Origin: JAJCYL01 sp965206015
GTDB taxonomy: Bacteria; Bacteroidota; Bacteroidia; Cytophagales; Cyclobacteriaceae
Reading direction: 5' to 3'
Length of the DNA: 64,000 bases
Assembly (NCBI GenBank): GCA_965206015.1
Contig: CBDBIW010000015.1
Span: 310,001 to 374,000 of the forward strand
Shown: positions 34,423 to 44,082 of the stretch, piece after piece
Layout of the letters: every line of letters begins with the position of its first letter
Position numbering within the stretch: position 1 is the first letter of the stretch
Program-made: the position numbers and the translations under genes
The notes under the pieces: model-generated
Databases searched by the model: none
What the model was told of the DNA's origin: nothing
The model's input: the letters and a program-made list of their open reading frames with translations, nothing else

Positions 34423-36606
34423 ATGGAAATCGTTGCTAATAGAGAAGTTGAACTACGAGAGAATTTAAAGGAGATTTTCGGATATAATAGCTTCAGGGGA
34501 AATCAGGAGGTCATCATAAATAACTTAATGAATGGCAATAATACTTTCGTCATTATGCCAACTGGTGCTGGCAAATCGCTATGCTATCAATTGCCTGCTG
34601 TCATGCGGGAAGGCACTGCCATCGTCATTTCACCTCTGATTGCATTAATGAAAAATCAGGTTGACCAAATGAATGCTATTGGGATAAATGCGCAATTTCT
34701 AAATTCCACATTATCAAAAAGTGAAATCAATCGCGTAAGAAGAGAAACTTTAGACGGATCAATAAAATTGCTTTATGTAGCCCCAGAGTCTTTGACTAAG
34801 GAAGAGAACGTAGTCTTCTTAAAAACGGCCAATCTTTCATTTGCTGCAATAGATGAGGCGCATTGTATTTCTGAGTGGGGCCATGACTTTAGACCAGAAT
34901 ACAGAAAAATTAAATCGATCTTGGATCAGATTGACAATATACCCGTTATTGCCCTGACGGCAACGGCTACTCCAAAAGTTCAGTTAGACATTCAAAAAAA
35001 CCTTCAAATGGAGGCTGCGGATGTTTTCAAATCATCTTTCAATCGTGAGAACCTCTATTACGAAGTCCGTCCGAAAAAACAAGCGAAGAAGCAGTTGATT
35101 AAGTTTATAAAGGGAAATAAGGGTAAGTCTGGAATAATCTATTGCTTAAGTAGAAAAAAAGTCGAAGAGATTGCGGAGTTTTTAAAGGTTAATGATATTA
35201 ATGCAGCACCTTATCATGCAGGTTTGGATGCTAATGTTCGAATGCAAAACCAGGACAATTTTCTTAATGAAAATGTAGATGTAATTGTGGCTACTATCGC
35301 ATTTGGAATGGGTATTGACAAACCTGATGTTCGTTTTGTTATCCACTACGACGCACCAAAGTCAATTGAAGGTTACTATCAAGAAACTGGAAGAAGCGGG
35401 CGTGACGGACTTGAGGGTAACTGCTTAATGTTTTACAGTTATAATGACATTCTGAAGCTCGAAAAGTTTAATAACGACAAAACTGTTACGGAACGCGATA
35501 ATGCCCGTGTTCTGCTGGAGGAAATGACCGCCTACGCTGAATCTGCAGTTTGTAGAAGAATACAACTATTACATTATTTCGGTGAAAGCTATGGGAAAAA
35601 TTGCGGTTTTTGCGATAACTGTTTGAAGCCCAGAGAACAATATGAAGGGCAGGAGTATGTATCAATCGTTTTGGTGGCTGCTCAACAAACTGAAGAAAGG
35701 TTTGGACTAAATCATTTAGTGGATGTGATCAGAGGGGTAGAAAGTCAATATGTGAAAAGCTATAAACACTTTAAACTTGATTCATATGGCAAAGGGGGAG
35801 CCGAAACCGAGCTCTTTTGGAAATCGGTTGTTAGACAAAGTCTTCTGCTTGAATTTTTGAGAAAGGACATTGAGAATGTGGGCGTTCTAAAGCTTTCAGA
35901 GAAAGGCAAAGAATTTTTAAAAGATCCATACCCTGTTAAATTATCCAAGTACCATGAATATGATGTTGAGGGTGAAGAGGAGGAACCGGAAAGAAATACT
36001 ATAAATACCAAGGCCTACGATACGACCTTGTTTGAAATGCTGAAATCCTTGAGAAAACAGGTTGCAAAACAAAAGGGCCTGCCTCCATATGTAATTTTTC
36101 AAGACCCATCATTGGAGGAAATGGCGACCATTTATCCAACTACAGAGGAAGAGTTAGCACAAGTTAATGGTGTAGGAATGGGTAAGGTTTCTAAATTCGG
36201 CCTGCCGTTTCTGGATCTGATAAATAAACATGTTGAGGAAAACGATATTGAAACCGCTTCAAATGTGGTCATTAAATCGGCGGTGAATAAGTCCAAGATC
36301 AAAATTTTCGTTATTCAACAAATTGACAAGAAAATTGATCTTGATGAGATAGCAGATTCCAAAGGCATGTCTTATGGCGAGTTACTGACTGAAATTGAGA
36401 ACATTTGTAATTCAGGCACCAAATTGAACCTTGATTATTATATCGATCATTCTATGGACGACGAATGGCAGGACGATATTTATGATTATTTCATGACCGC
36501 CGATTCGGATGATATTCATACGGCTATGCATGAACTGGGGGATGACTATTCAGATGATGAAGTAAGACTGATGCGAATCAAATTCATGTCCGAACACGCA
36601 AACTAA
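34423..36606 (+). CDS. recQ: ATP-dependent DNA helicase RecQ
   Basis: A 727-residue 3'-5' helicase for recombination and fork repair. Walker A is MPTGAGKSLCYQLPA (near residue 45), the DEAH box AIDEAHCISEWGHDFRPEY (near 142), and motif VI QETGRSGRDG (near 322). The zinc-binding cysteines follow (CRRIQLLHYFGES, then NCGFCDNC near 395). Next come the winged helix and an HRDC domain (LPPYVIFQDPSLEEMATIYP near 560). About 95 further acidic residues extend the C-terminus, as in other Bacteroidota RecQ proteins. Monocistronic. Confidence 0.96.
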   Translation: MEIVANREVELRENLKEIFGYNSFRGNQEVIINNLMNGNNTFVIMPTGAGKSLCYQLPAVMREGTAIVISPLIALMKNQVDQMNAIGINAQFLNSTLSKSEINRVRRETLDGSIKLLYVAPESLTKEENVVFLKTANLSFAAIDEAHCISEWGHDFRPEYRKIKSILDQIDNIPVIALTATATPKVQLDIQKNLQMEAADVFKSSFNRENLYYEVRPKKQAKKQLIKFIKGNKGKSGIIYCLSRKKVEEIAEFLKVNDINAAPYHAGLDANVRMQNQDNFLNENVDVIVATIAFGMGIDKPDVRFVIHYDAPKSIEGYYQETGRSGRDGLEGNCLMFYSYNDILKLEKFNNDKTVTERDNARVLLEEMTAYAESAVCRRIQLLHYFGESYGKNCGFCDNCLKPREQYEGQEYVSIVLVAAQQTEERFGLNHLVDVIRGVESQYVKSYKHFKLDSYGKGGAETELFWKSVVRQSLLLEFLRKDIENVGVLKLSEKGKEFLKDPYPVKLSKYHEYDVEGEEEEPERNTINTKAYDTTLFEMLKSLRKQVAKQKGLPPYVIFQDPSLEEMATIYPTTEEELAQVNGVGMGKVSKFGLPFLDLINKHVEENDIETASNVVIKSAVNKSKIKIFVIQQIDKKIDLDEIADSKGMSYGELLTEIENICNSGTKLNLDYYIDHSMDDEWQDDIYDYFMTADSDDIHTAMHELGDDYSDDEVRLMRIKFMSEHAN

Positions 36607-36628
36607 TCTTACAACTCAAATTTAACCA

Positions 36629-37576
36629 TTATTCGACTCTGTATTCGATAACTTCTCGAGGATCAATTTTGGATTCCCAAAACCGGTTAGGATAATCAGT
36701 GATCAGCCCATCTACACCCCATTCAAATAGTTCTTCCATGTCTGACATTTCGTTTACCGTCCAGGGGATTACATCAATGCCTTTCTCGTGAAGGTGTTTG
36801 ATGCTTGTCTCATCAAGGAATTTATGATCGCAGCTGTAAATTTCGGGGACAAAACCTAGCGTCTTGAGATTCACTTCGATATCTTCATCATTTTCAATCA
36901 AAACGGCCAATCTAACTTCTGGGTAGGCAGAATGAAAATATTGTAGGACTCTAAAATCGAAAGACTGGATAGTAACCCTATTCCATTCGAGCAAGCCATC
37001 TACTGCTTTATAAACAAGATCGGAAAACTCTTCAGGATCAGGATGGTTAATCTTGTCGCCCTCAGGGCTACTCTTTATTTCAATATTATAATTAACTGGA
37101 AAACTCTTTTTTTGAATAGTAAATTGTTCGGAAGAATTTATGACGTCAAGTAATTTTGGCTTCCAAACGGCAACGTTTTCCTGGTTGGGGAAATCGGGAT
37201 TCTTTTTAGAACCGCAATCGAATCTGGATATCTGATCATATGTCATTTGATAGATATTGTATTCTTTCGATTTCTCTTCCATTATACTGTTTCCCATACT
37301 ATCAGTACAAAATAAATGCGAAAACCACGGTTCATGTGAGACGACTAATTCTTCATCTTTTGTAACTGCCAAATCCAATTCAAGAGTTGTTACACCAAGA
37401 CTGAGTGCTTTCCAGAATCCAGGGATGGAGTTTTCTGGTGCTAAACCTCGTGCTCCACGATGTCCTTGTAAATCAAATTTTACTGTTGCGCTACCTTGTT
37501 GACGCTCGTTCCTTTTATAAGATTGATCGCATGAGTAAGGAGAAACTATACATAGGAGAACTATTAATGCCCTCAT
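36629..37576 (-). CDS. Glycerophosphodiester phosphodiesterase (lipoprotein)
   Basis: A 315-residue GDPD-family TIM barrel that releases glycerol-3-phosphate and an alcohol from deacylated phospholipids. The signal MRALIVLLCIVSPYSC carries a lipobox Cys at 16, so it is probably anchored in an envelope membrane. Catalytic residues are in LQGHRGARGLAPENS (His, Arg, Glu) and LELDLAVTKDEELVVSHEPW (Glu, Asp, His). An insertion of roughly 50 residues follows the second motif. Its start overlaps the aquaglyceroporin stop by 4 bp, implying a shared transcript. Confidence 0.92.
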   Translation of the reverse strand: MRALIVLLCIVSPYSCDQSYKRNERQQGSATVKFDLQGHRGARGLAPENSIPGFWKALSLGVTTLELDLAVTKDEELVVSHEPWFSHLFCTDSMGNSIMEEKSKEYNIYQMTYDQISRFDCGSKKNPDFPNQENVAVWKPKLLDVINSSEQFTIQKKSFPVNYNIEIKSSPEGDKINHPDPEEFSDLVYKAVDGLLEWNRVTIQSFDFRVLQYFHSAYPEVRLAVLIENDEDIEVNLKTLGFVPEIYSCDHKFLDETSIKHLHEKGIDVIPWTVNEMSDMEELFEWGVDGLITDYPNRFWESKIDPREVIEYRVE

Positions 37577-38364
37577 TTTTTTAGAGCATCAACAATTGTC
37601 AGTAAGAATATAACCGCAACTAAAAAGGACACCATTAAGAATAAATATGTCACATTTCCTCTAAAAAATGCATCATGGGAAAGTGCCCCTTGCATGCCTC
37701 CAATAATAGGTCCCACTACTGGTATCCAGGAATAACTCCAGTTTGAATCACGCTTCCCTTTAATTGGCAAAATGAAATGGGCAATTCTAGGTCCCAAATC
37801 TCTAGCTGGGTTGATTGCATATCCGGTTGTGCCTCCAAGAGAAACACCCACGGCGACAATCAAGGCACCCACAGCAATTGGATTTAATCCGGAGCTGAAA
37901 CCATTGGCTCCAATCAGTTGGATAACAAATACTAAAGCAAACGTTCCAATTATCTCCGAAACCAGATTTGACAGTTTGTTGTCGATTGCAGGCGAAGTAC
38001 TGAACACTCCTAATTTGGTGTCTTTGTCCTCAGTTTCACCCCAGTGTGGCAAATAATGAATCCAGACCAGAGTTGCACCCATGATGGCACCCATCATTTG
38101 AGCCACTACATATCCTGGCATTTTGTCTGCAGGGAAATCTCCTGATACCATTAACCCAATTGTTACAGCAGGGTTAATATGCGCTCCACTAATACTTCCA
38201 ACAGCATAGATTGCCATGGTAACAGCGAGACCCCAACCGAGCGAAATGACTATCCAACCGGCATTTTGAGCATAAGATTTTGTGAGGCTTACTCCTGCGT
38301 TTACCCCACATCCAAAAAGTACCAACAGCATAGTGCCAAAAAGTTCTGCTAAATATTCCCCCAT
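37573..38364 (-). CDS. glpF: Aquaglyceroporin (MIP family glycerol channel)
   Basis: A 263-residue six-helix channel. Both half-helix signatures are present: SGAHINPAVTIG (near residue 60) and GYAINPARDLGPR (near 190). The Asp after the second NPAR is the feature that distinguishes glycerol channels from water-only aquaporins. It is the first gene of a two-gene unit with the GDPD, which suggests import of glycerol or related products released outside. No glycerol kinase is in the window. Confidence 0.92.
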   Translation of the reverse strand: MGEYLAELFGTMLLVLFGCGVNAGVSLTKSYAQNAGWIVISLGWGLAVTMAIYAVGSISGAHINPAVTIGLMVSGDFPADKMPGYVVAQMMGAIMGATLVWIHYLPHWGETEDKDTKLGVFSTSPAIDNKLSNLVSEIIGTFALVFVIQLIGANGFSSGLNPIAVGALIVAVGVSLGGTTGYAINPARDLGPRIAHFILPIKGKRDSNWSYSWIPVVGPIIGGMQGALSHDAFFRGNVTYLFLMVSFLVAVIFLLTIVDALKK

Positions 38365-38422
38365 AGTTTTTTCCTAAAGATCGGAAATTCTTTGCTTTGT
38401 GAAAATTTTCAACCCCCAATAC

Positions 38423-39928
38423 ATGAAAATTCTCACTGCAGAGCAAATTCGATTGGCTGACCAATTCACTATTGAAAACGAACCGATTAGTTCAATAGAC
38501 CTTATGGAAAGAGCTTCTGGAGCTTTTACGGACTGGTTTATTCGAAAATTCACCACCGCACAAAGTGTTATCGTAGTCTCAGGCACTGGTAATAATGGTG
38601 GAGATGGCCTGGCGATAGCCAGGATTATCAAGAACTCGGGATTTGACGTTACTGTAATGATCATTGGCAGTTGGGAAAAAGGTTCTCCAGACTTTAAAAT
38701 AAATTTGAATAGACTTAAAGACTTAAATCGAGGCACGGAACTGCTTTCTCAAAAAGCTACGATATCCCAGGACGTTGTTATTGATGCCCTTTTCGGATCG
38801 GGACTGACCAGGCCAGTAACAGGGAATTTTGCTGACATAATCAACCGAATTAATGGCTCTGAATCAACCGTAGTCTCTGTTGATATACCAAGCGGACTGT
38901 TTTGTGATAAACCTGTTTTGAACGGTGCAATTGTAGAAGCGGACTACGTTGTTTCTTTTCAGGTCCCCAAACTGTCTTTTTTTCTTCCCCAACATGGTGG
39001 GTACGTGGGCAATTGGGAAGTGGTGGATATTGGGTTTAAACAAGAATATATCGACTCTGTTGAATCTTCAAATGAAACTGTGGACCCGAAATTTATATCA
39101 TCTCTCTTTAAGGTGAGAGCAAAATTCTATCATAAAGGAAATGCTGGGAGGGCTTTGTTAGTAACAGGCAGAAGAGGAAAAATTGGAGCCTCCATATTGT
39201 GCGCAAAGGCTTGTCTCAGAAGCGGAATTGGATTATTAGAACTACACATTCCTGGCGATGGGAATATTATTTTGCAAACCACAGTTCCAGAAGCAATGGT
39301 TCATCTTGACAGCAACCCAAATTACATCACTCAAACTACAGAAACTGAAGCTTATGATGTCATTGGATTTGGTCCAGGGATTGGTCAGGATAAGGCAACA
39401 ATAAAAGCTATTGGCGATTATATAGAAAAATGTAAAACTCCGGTAGTAATTGATGCCGATGCTTTGAATATTTTGAGCAGTAACCCGTTACTGATTCCAA
39501 TAATCCCGGCAAATTCCATTTTGACTCCACATCCTGGAGAATTTAAAAGAATGGTGGGAGATTGGACCGACGACTATGATAGACTGGAAAAACAAAAAGA
39601 ATTTTCATCTAAGCATAATGTAATTGTCGTTCTTAAGAACGCACATACCAGTACAACTTTACCAGATGGCCGTGTTTTTTTTAATACGACTGGAAATCCC
39701 GGAATGGCAACTGCAGGGAGTGGTGACGTCCTGACAGGAATAATTACCGGACTTTTGGGTCAGGGATATGAACCATGGAAGTCTGCAATTTTGGCTGTTT
39801 ACTTACATGGTTTAGCGGGAGATATAAGTAAGGAGATCTTGGGTGTAGAGGAGTCGATTATCGCCTCCGATATTGTGGATAATCTGCCTAAAGCAATATC
39901 CCAAGCTAATGTGATTATAATTAATTGA
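38423..39928 (+). CDS. nnr: Bifunctional NAD(P)H-hydrate epimerase / dehydratase
   Basis: A 501-residue metabolite-repair enzyme for hydrated NAD(P)H. The YjeF_N epimerase domain (about 1-210) shows VVSGTGNNGGDGLAIAR. The ribokinase-like dehydratase domain (about 225-500) shows VIGFGPGIGQDKAT, VVIDADALNIL, LTPHPGEFKRM and the catalytic NPGMATAGSGDVLTGIITG. The start at 38423 (MKILTAEQIRLADQFTI) matches the family; a GTG at 38399 would add eight residues. It diverges from the aquaglyceroporin. Confidence 0.95.
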   Translation: MKILTAEQIRLADQFTIENEPISSIDLMERASGAFTDWFIRKFTTAQSVIVVSGTGNNGGDGLAIARIIKNSGFDVTVMIIGSWEKGSPDFKINLNRLKDLNRGTELLSQKATISQDVVIDALFGSGLTRPVTGNFADIINRINGSESTVVSVDIPSGLFCDKPVLNGAIVEADYVVSFQVPKLSFFLPQHGGYVGNWEVVDIGFKQEYIDSVESSNETVDPKFISSLFKVRAKFYHKGNAGRALLVTGRRGKIGASILCAKACLRSGIGLLELHIPGDGNIILQTTVPEAMVHLDSNPNYITQTTETEAYDVIGFGPGIGQDKATIKAIGDYIEKCKTPVVIDADALNILSSNPLLIPIIPANSILTPHPGEFKRMVGDWTDDYDRLEKQKEFSSKHNVIVVLKNAHTSTTLPDGRVFFNTTGNPGMATAGSGDVLTGIITGLLGQGYEPWKSAILAVYLHGLAGDISKEILGVEESIIASDIVDNLPKAISQANVIIIN

Positions 39929-40071
39929 TTATCAGTAAAATGCAATAATCTGTTCTAATAATTCTAAGATTGAAATAAAAATAAACAGATTTCATCTTTA
40001 AAAATTTCAATAAAATCTAAGAACTTTCGTGTCATTTTCACGTTGTTTGTATACATTCAATATGGGTAAAA

Positions 40072-40464
40072 GTGGGATACGTGCATTCAATTTTGGCTAT
40101 ATTATTAATTCTGACATTCTCATTTAACTATAAATTAAGTGCTCAGAACCCTTTAACCCTGCAACAATCGGCCGAAACCCCTTTTGTAAATGAGCCAAAA
40201 CTTCAAGCGGTAAACACTATAGAACTATTCCCCAATCCTGTCGAAGATTACCTTCAGATTAAAATTCTGAACTCCAGTCTTGAGCGTGTAAAGTTCGAAA
40301 TGCACAGCATTATTGGAAACGTCGTTCAAATTGAAACAGAATATTTGGAAATGGATTCTTACCGCATTCCCGTGGAATCATTTGCTAGTGGCTACTACTT
40401 TTTGGTAGTGAAAGATGATGAAACCCGATTCAGCAAAGCATTTAAATTCCTTAAGAAGGATTAA
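40072..40464 (+). CDS. Stand-alone T9SS type A sorting-domain protein
   Basis: About 130 residues: a signal peptide (HSILAILLILTFSF to SAQ), a linker of about 25 residues, and then a complete type A sorting domain with TIELFPNPVEDYLQI, YRIPVESFASGYYFLVV and a basic end (FSKAFKFLKKD). There is no cargo domain, so nearly the whole mature protein is the export tag. No in-frame ATG gives the full signal peptide; GTG at 40072 or 40081 is the likely start. Confidence 0.75.
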   Translation: MGYVHSILAILLILTFSFNYKLSAQNPLTLQQSAETPFVNEPKLQAVNTIELFPNPVEDYLQIKILNSSLERVKFEMHSIIGNVVQIETEYLEMDSYRIPVESFASGYYFLVVKDDETRFSKAFKFLKKD

Positions 40465-40607
40465 TTTCCAAACTAAATAATTAAGAAGGTGCTTAATTAC
40501 CTTCAATTGGCTGTTTAAAATATGACCTGACGCTTATAATTGTCAAGACCTACAAAAACAGATTTGAAAAAGTCATTAATCCAGTAATAATTCTATTTTT
40601 GCTTTAG

Positions 40608-42512
40608 ATGAGCCAAGTTCCTTTCCGACAGAGGTTTAAATATGGATTCGACAATTTTTTCTCAAAAGGGACTGTGGCATTAATTGCCTGGCTTGGAATC
40701 TTCACTCTAATCATTGTATTATTTTTTACCGCTGGATTTCTCATCATGGGAATCGACCCTAAGCATATTGAGGACTTTGGGGTTCGTGATGCGTTTTGGG
40801 TAAGCCTAACCCATACACTCGATCCAGGTGCCATGGTGGATACTGAGATGAGCTGGTCCGTGAGGTTGTATCAATTTCTTATTACAGTATGCGGAATTGT
40901 AGTCCTCAGTACGCTAATTGGTCTGGTTTCCAATGGTATCCTGGACAAGATTCAAGAGTTGCGAAAGGGTAGATCTTTCGTTATAGAGCATGATCACACG
41001 CTGATACTTGGTTGGTCATCAAAAATATTCACTATCGTCCGGGAACTGGTGATTGCTAATGAAAATGTAAGAAATCCCGTCATCGTTATCCTGGCTGATA
41101 AGGACAAAGTGGATATGGAGGATGAGTTGAGGGATAAAGTGGAAGGTACGGGAAACACAAAGGTTATTTGTAGAACGGGGGACCCTATCGATGTCAGTGA
41201 TCTGTACATAGCAAATCCTTTTGAAGCTCGAGCCATAATAATTCTGGATAAGGATAACGAAAACTCAGACTCTCAAATCATCAAAACAATACTGGCTATA
41301 GTTACGAATCCCGGAAGAAGAACGGAGTCTTACCATATTACTGCTGAAATAGAAAATAGTCGTAACTACGAAGTTGCAAAAATGGTTGGGGGAGATGAAG
41401 TTGAGCTCATATTATCCGATGAGTTTATCTCCAGAATAATGGTCCAAACTAGCCGACAATCTGGGTTAAGTGTTGTTTATATTGAACTAATGGACTTTGA
41501 AGGAGATGAGATTTACTTCATGGAAGAACCGAAAACCGTTGGAAAGACGTTTAGAGAGATTCTGTTTATGTATGAAGAATCGGCCATTATTGGCCTGCAG
41601 TATGCTGACCATTCTGTGGTTTTAAATCCTCCAATGGATACTGTGATGCGACATGGAGACAAGGTAATTGGTGTAACAAAAGATGATGATACACTTATCG
41701 TTCGTGAGGATGATGTAAAAATCAACATCGATGAGCAATTGATTACCAGCAGTGAAAGACTTCCGTCAGCAGCTGAGAGAATATTAGTTTTAGGTTGGAA
41801 TGTTCGTGCCAGAAACATCATTAAAGAACTTGACAATTATGTTGCTAGTGGTTCCATTGTTCATATTGTCTCACGATTTGATGTCCCAGAAGATGTCAAG
41901 GAGCGTTATTTGAGTAATTTTAAGAACATAACTATTAATTATGACCAAAACGATACTACAGATAGAATCTTACTAGAGAGTCTAGACGTTCCTAGCTATG
42001 ATTACGTCATGCTTTTATGTTATCAAGAGCACTATCCTCTTCAAGAAGCTGATGCTCAGTCCCTAATTACCTTACTCCATCTAAGGAACATATCCGAGGC
42101 AACTGGCAAGCATGTTAATTTGGTGAGTGAAATGCTGGACATGAAGAATCGTCAACTTGCCGATATAACTAGCGCAAACGATTTCATTGTTAGTGATAAG
42201 CTACTGAGTTTGTTAATGAGTCAGGTGGCCGAAAATAAATACCTGATGAGAGTTTTTGAGGATCTATTTGATGCCGATGGTTCAGAAATATATATCAAGC
42301 CAGCTCGCGAATATGTCAAAATTGGAGAATCCGTTAATTTTTATACTGTTCTCGAATCAGCGGCACAAAAGAACGAAGTGGCTATTGGATATCGTGTATT
42401 AGCTGATGCCAAAAACTCGGACAAAGAATATGGAGTAGTAGTGAACCCAAAGAAATCAGAGTATTTTGAACTTGCTGATGAAGACATGATTGTAGTTCTT
42501 TCTGAGGATTAG
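40608..42512 (+). CDS. CASTOR/POLLUX-like ion channel
   Basis: A 634-residue membrane protein. Two hydrophobic helices (about residues 22-50 and 84-108) flank a short re-entrant-like segment (FWVSLTHTLDPGAM) that would form the pore. Large cytosolic nucleotide-binding regions follow, beginning DHTLILGWSSKIFTIVREL near 126 and again RILVLGWNVRARNIIKEL near 388, an RCK/TrkA-N-like duplication. The layout matches the CASTOR/POLLUX group, known from plant nuclear-envelope cation channels. Ion and ligand are unknown. TATTTTTG at 40594 is a -7-like sequence just before the start. Confidence 0.82.
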   Translation: MSQVPFRQRFKYGFDNFFSKGTVALIAWLGIFTLIIVLFFTAGFLIMGIDPKHIEDFGVRDAFWVSLTHTLDPGAMVDTEMSWSVRLYQFLITVCGIVVLSTLIGLVSNGILDKIQELRKGRSFVIEHDHTLILGWSSKIFTIVRELVIANENVRNPVIVILADKDKVDMEDELRDKVEGTGNTKVICRTGDPIDVSDLYIANPFEARAIIILDKDNENSDSQIIKTILAIVTNPGRRTESYHITAEIENSRNYEVAKMVGGDEVELILSDEFISRIMVQTSRQSGLSVVYIELMDFEGDEIYFMEEPKTVGKTFREILFMYEESAIIGLQYADHSVVLNPPMDTVMRHGDKVIGVTKDDDTLIVREDDVKINIDEQLITSSERLPSAAERILVLGWNVRARNIIKELDNYVASGSIVHIVSRFDVPEDVKERYLSNFKNITINYDQNDTTDRILLESLDVPSYDYVMLLCYQEHYPLQEADAQSLITLLHLRNISEATGKHVNLVSEMLDMKNRQLADITSANDFIVSDKLLSLLMSQVAENKYLMRVFEDLFDADGSEIYIKPAREYVKIGESVNFYTVLESAAQKNEVAIGYRVLADAKNSDKEYGVVVNPKKSEYFELADEDMIVVLSED

Positions 42513-42585
42513 TTTCTGATATTTTCCTTCCAGCCTCGGAAATCACCAAGCAATCATTCAGAATACTATAAAAAGTGATACATTT

Positions 42586-42621
42586 CCTTCATACATTTCT
42601 ATTCCTTCATACATTTCTATG
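42586..42621 (+). repeat. Tandem 18-bp direct repeat upstream of glutamate dehydrogenase
   Basis: Two adjacent 18-base units starting CCTTCATACATTTCTAT differ only in the last base. A partial third unit (GATACATTTCC) lies just before. Each contains TACATTTC, one base from the -7 consensus TAnnTTTG. The block ends 35 bp before the gdhA start. Confidence 0.9.
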
Positions 42622-42655
42622 TTGATGAATTGTTCGACACTAACCCCAAATTTTT

Positions 42656-44017
42656 ATGATCTCCACGAAAAACTTTGATAAAGAAATCAAGGCCTTTATG
42701 GTCGGCATCGAGACCAAGAATAGCAATGAATCTGAATTCATTCAGGCAGTTTATGAAGTAGCTCAGACGATTGTTCCTTACATGGAGAAGAATAAGAAAT
42801 ACAAGCAAGCAATAGTACTGGAAAGAATGGCGGAGCCAGAAAGAGTATTCGTCTTTCGGGTTCCGTGGATAGATGATCATAGCAAGTATCAAATAAATAG
42901 AGGTTTTAGAGTACAAATGAATTCGGCCATCGGTCCGTACAAGGGAGGACTTAGATTTCACCCTTCAGTAAACCTCAGTATACTGAAGTTTTTGGCCTTC
43001 GAACAGGTCTTTAAAAACAGTTTGACCACACTGCCAATGGGTGGTGGTAAAGGTGGATCTGATTTTGATCCTAAAGGGAAGAGCGATAATGAAGTGATGC
43101 GGTTTTGTCAAAGTTTTATGACCGAACTGTGTAAATATATTGGAGCTGATATTGACATACCTGCCGGTGATATTGGAGTTGGGGGTAGAGAAATCGGATA
43201 TCTTTTTGGACAATACAAAAGAATAAAGAACGAATTCAGAGGGATATTGACTGGCAAGCACATCAATTTTGGTGGTAGCTTAATTCGACCAGAGGCCACC
43301 GGTTACGGATGCGTTTATTTTAGTCAGGAGATGCTTAATCTTACCGGAGACAGCCTTGAGGGTAAAAAGTGTGTTATCTCAGGAAGTGGCAATGTTGCTC
43401 AATATGCAGTAGAGAAAATCCTGGAACTAGGGGGAACGGTTCTAACGATATCAGATTCTTCTGGATTTATTTACGATAAAGATGGTCTTGATAAGAAGAA
43501 ACTGGAATTCGTGAAAGACTTGAAAAATAACCGCAGAGGAAGAATTAATGAGTATACGAAAAAGTTTAAAAAAGCAGAATTTCACGATCATTTACGTCCT
43601 TGGAATGTCTCATGCGATCTCGTCTTCCCCTGTGCCACTCAAAATGAGTTGTACGAGTTAGATGCAAAACATCTGGTGAAAAACGGGTGTAAGGGCGTCT
43701 TTGAGGGTGCAAACATGCCTTGCTTACCCGAGGCAGTCGATCATTTTCATAAAAACCGAATATTATTTGCGCCTAGTAAAGCATCGAATGCCGGAGGCGT
43801 TACAACCTCAGGGCTGGAAATGTCTCAAAATTCATTGCGTATAGCATGGTCACGTGAGGAAGTTGATACTAAGCTGAAGGCAATCATGAAAGGTATCCAC
43901 ACCAGTTGCGAGAAGTATGGTAGAGTCGATAAAGATTATGTCGATTATGTAAAAGGTGCCAATATTGCCGGATTCGTGAAAGTAGCGGATGCTATGCTTG
44001 CACAAGGACACGTTTAA
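42656..44017 (+). CDS. gdhA: NADP-type glutamate dehydrogenase
   Basis: A 453-residue hexameric enzyme that aminates 2-oxoglutarate to glutamate and is a main route of ammonium assimilation. Conserved blocks are GPYKGGLRFHPSVNLS (near residue 101), the catalytic lysine loop LPMGGGKGGSDFDPKGK (near 125), DIDIPAGDIGVGGREIGY, and the Rossmann start CVISGSGNVAQYAVEKI (near 240). Length and sequence fit the assimilatory NADP form. Monocistronic. Confidence 0.95.
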   Translation: MISTKNFDKEIKAFMVGIETKNSNESEFIQAVYEVAQTIVPYMEKNKKYKQAIVLERMAEPERVFVFRVPWIDDHSKYQINRGFRVQMNSAIGPYKGGLRFHPSVNLSILKFLAFEQVFKNSLTTLPMGGGKGGSDFDPKGKSDNEVMRFCQSFMTELCKYIGADIDIPAGDIGVGGREIGYLFGQYKRIKNEFRGILTGKHINFGGSLIRPEATGYGCVYFSQEMLNLTGDSLEGKKCVISGSGNVAQYAVEKILELGGTVLTISDSSGFIYDKDGLDKKKLEFVKDLKNNRRGRINEYTKKFKKAEFHDHLRPWNVSCDLVFPCATQNELYELDAKHLVKNGCKGVFEGANMPCLPEAVDHFHKNRILFAPSKASNAGGVTTSGLEMSQNSLRIAWSREEVDTKLKAIMKGIHTSCEKYGRVDKDYVDYVKGANIAGFVKVADAMLAQGHV

Positions 44018-44082
44018 ACCCTTAGACTCTTTATCTAATATTTCTAATCTTTGCAGATTACAGAATCTCAAATTGAGTATCC

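Noticed and set aside
34423..36606. RecQ as part of a defence island
   Set aside because: It has standard housekeeping domain order and no nuclease, methylase or other defence gene beside it.
42586..42621. Direct repeat considered as a CRISPR start
   Set aside because: The units are contiguous with no spacers, 18 bp long, only two full copies, and no cas genes are nearby.
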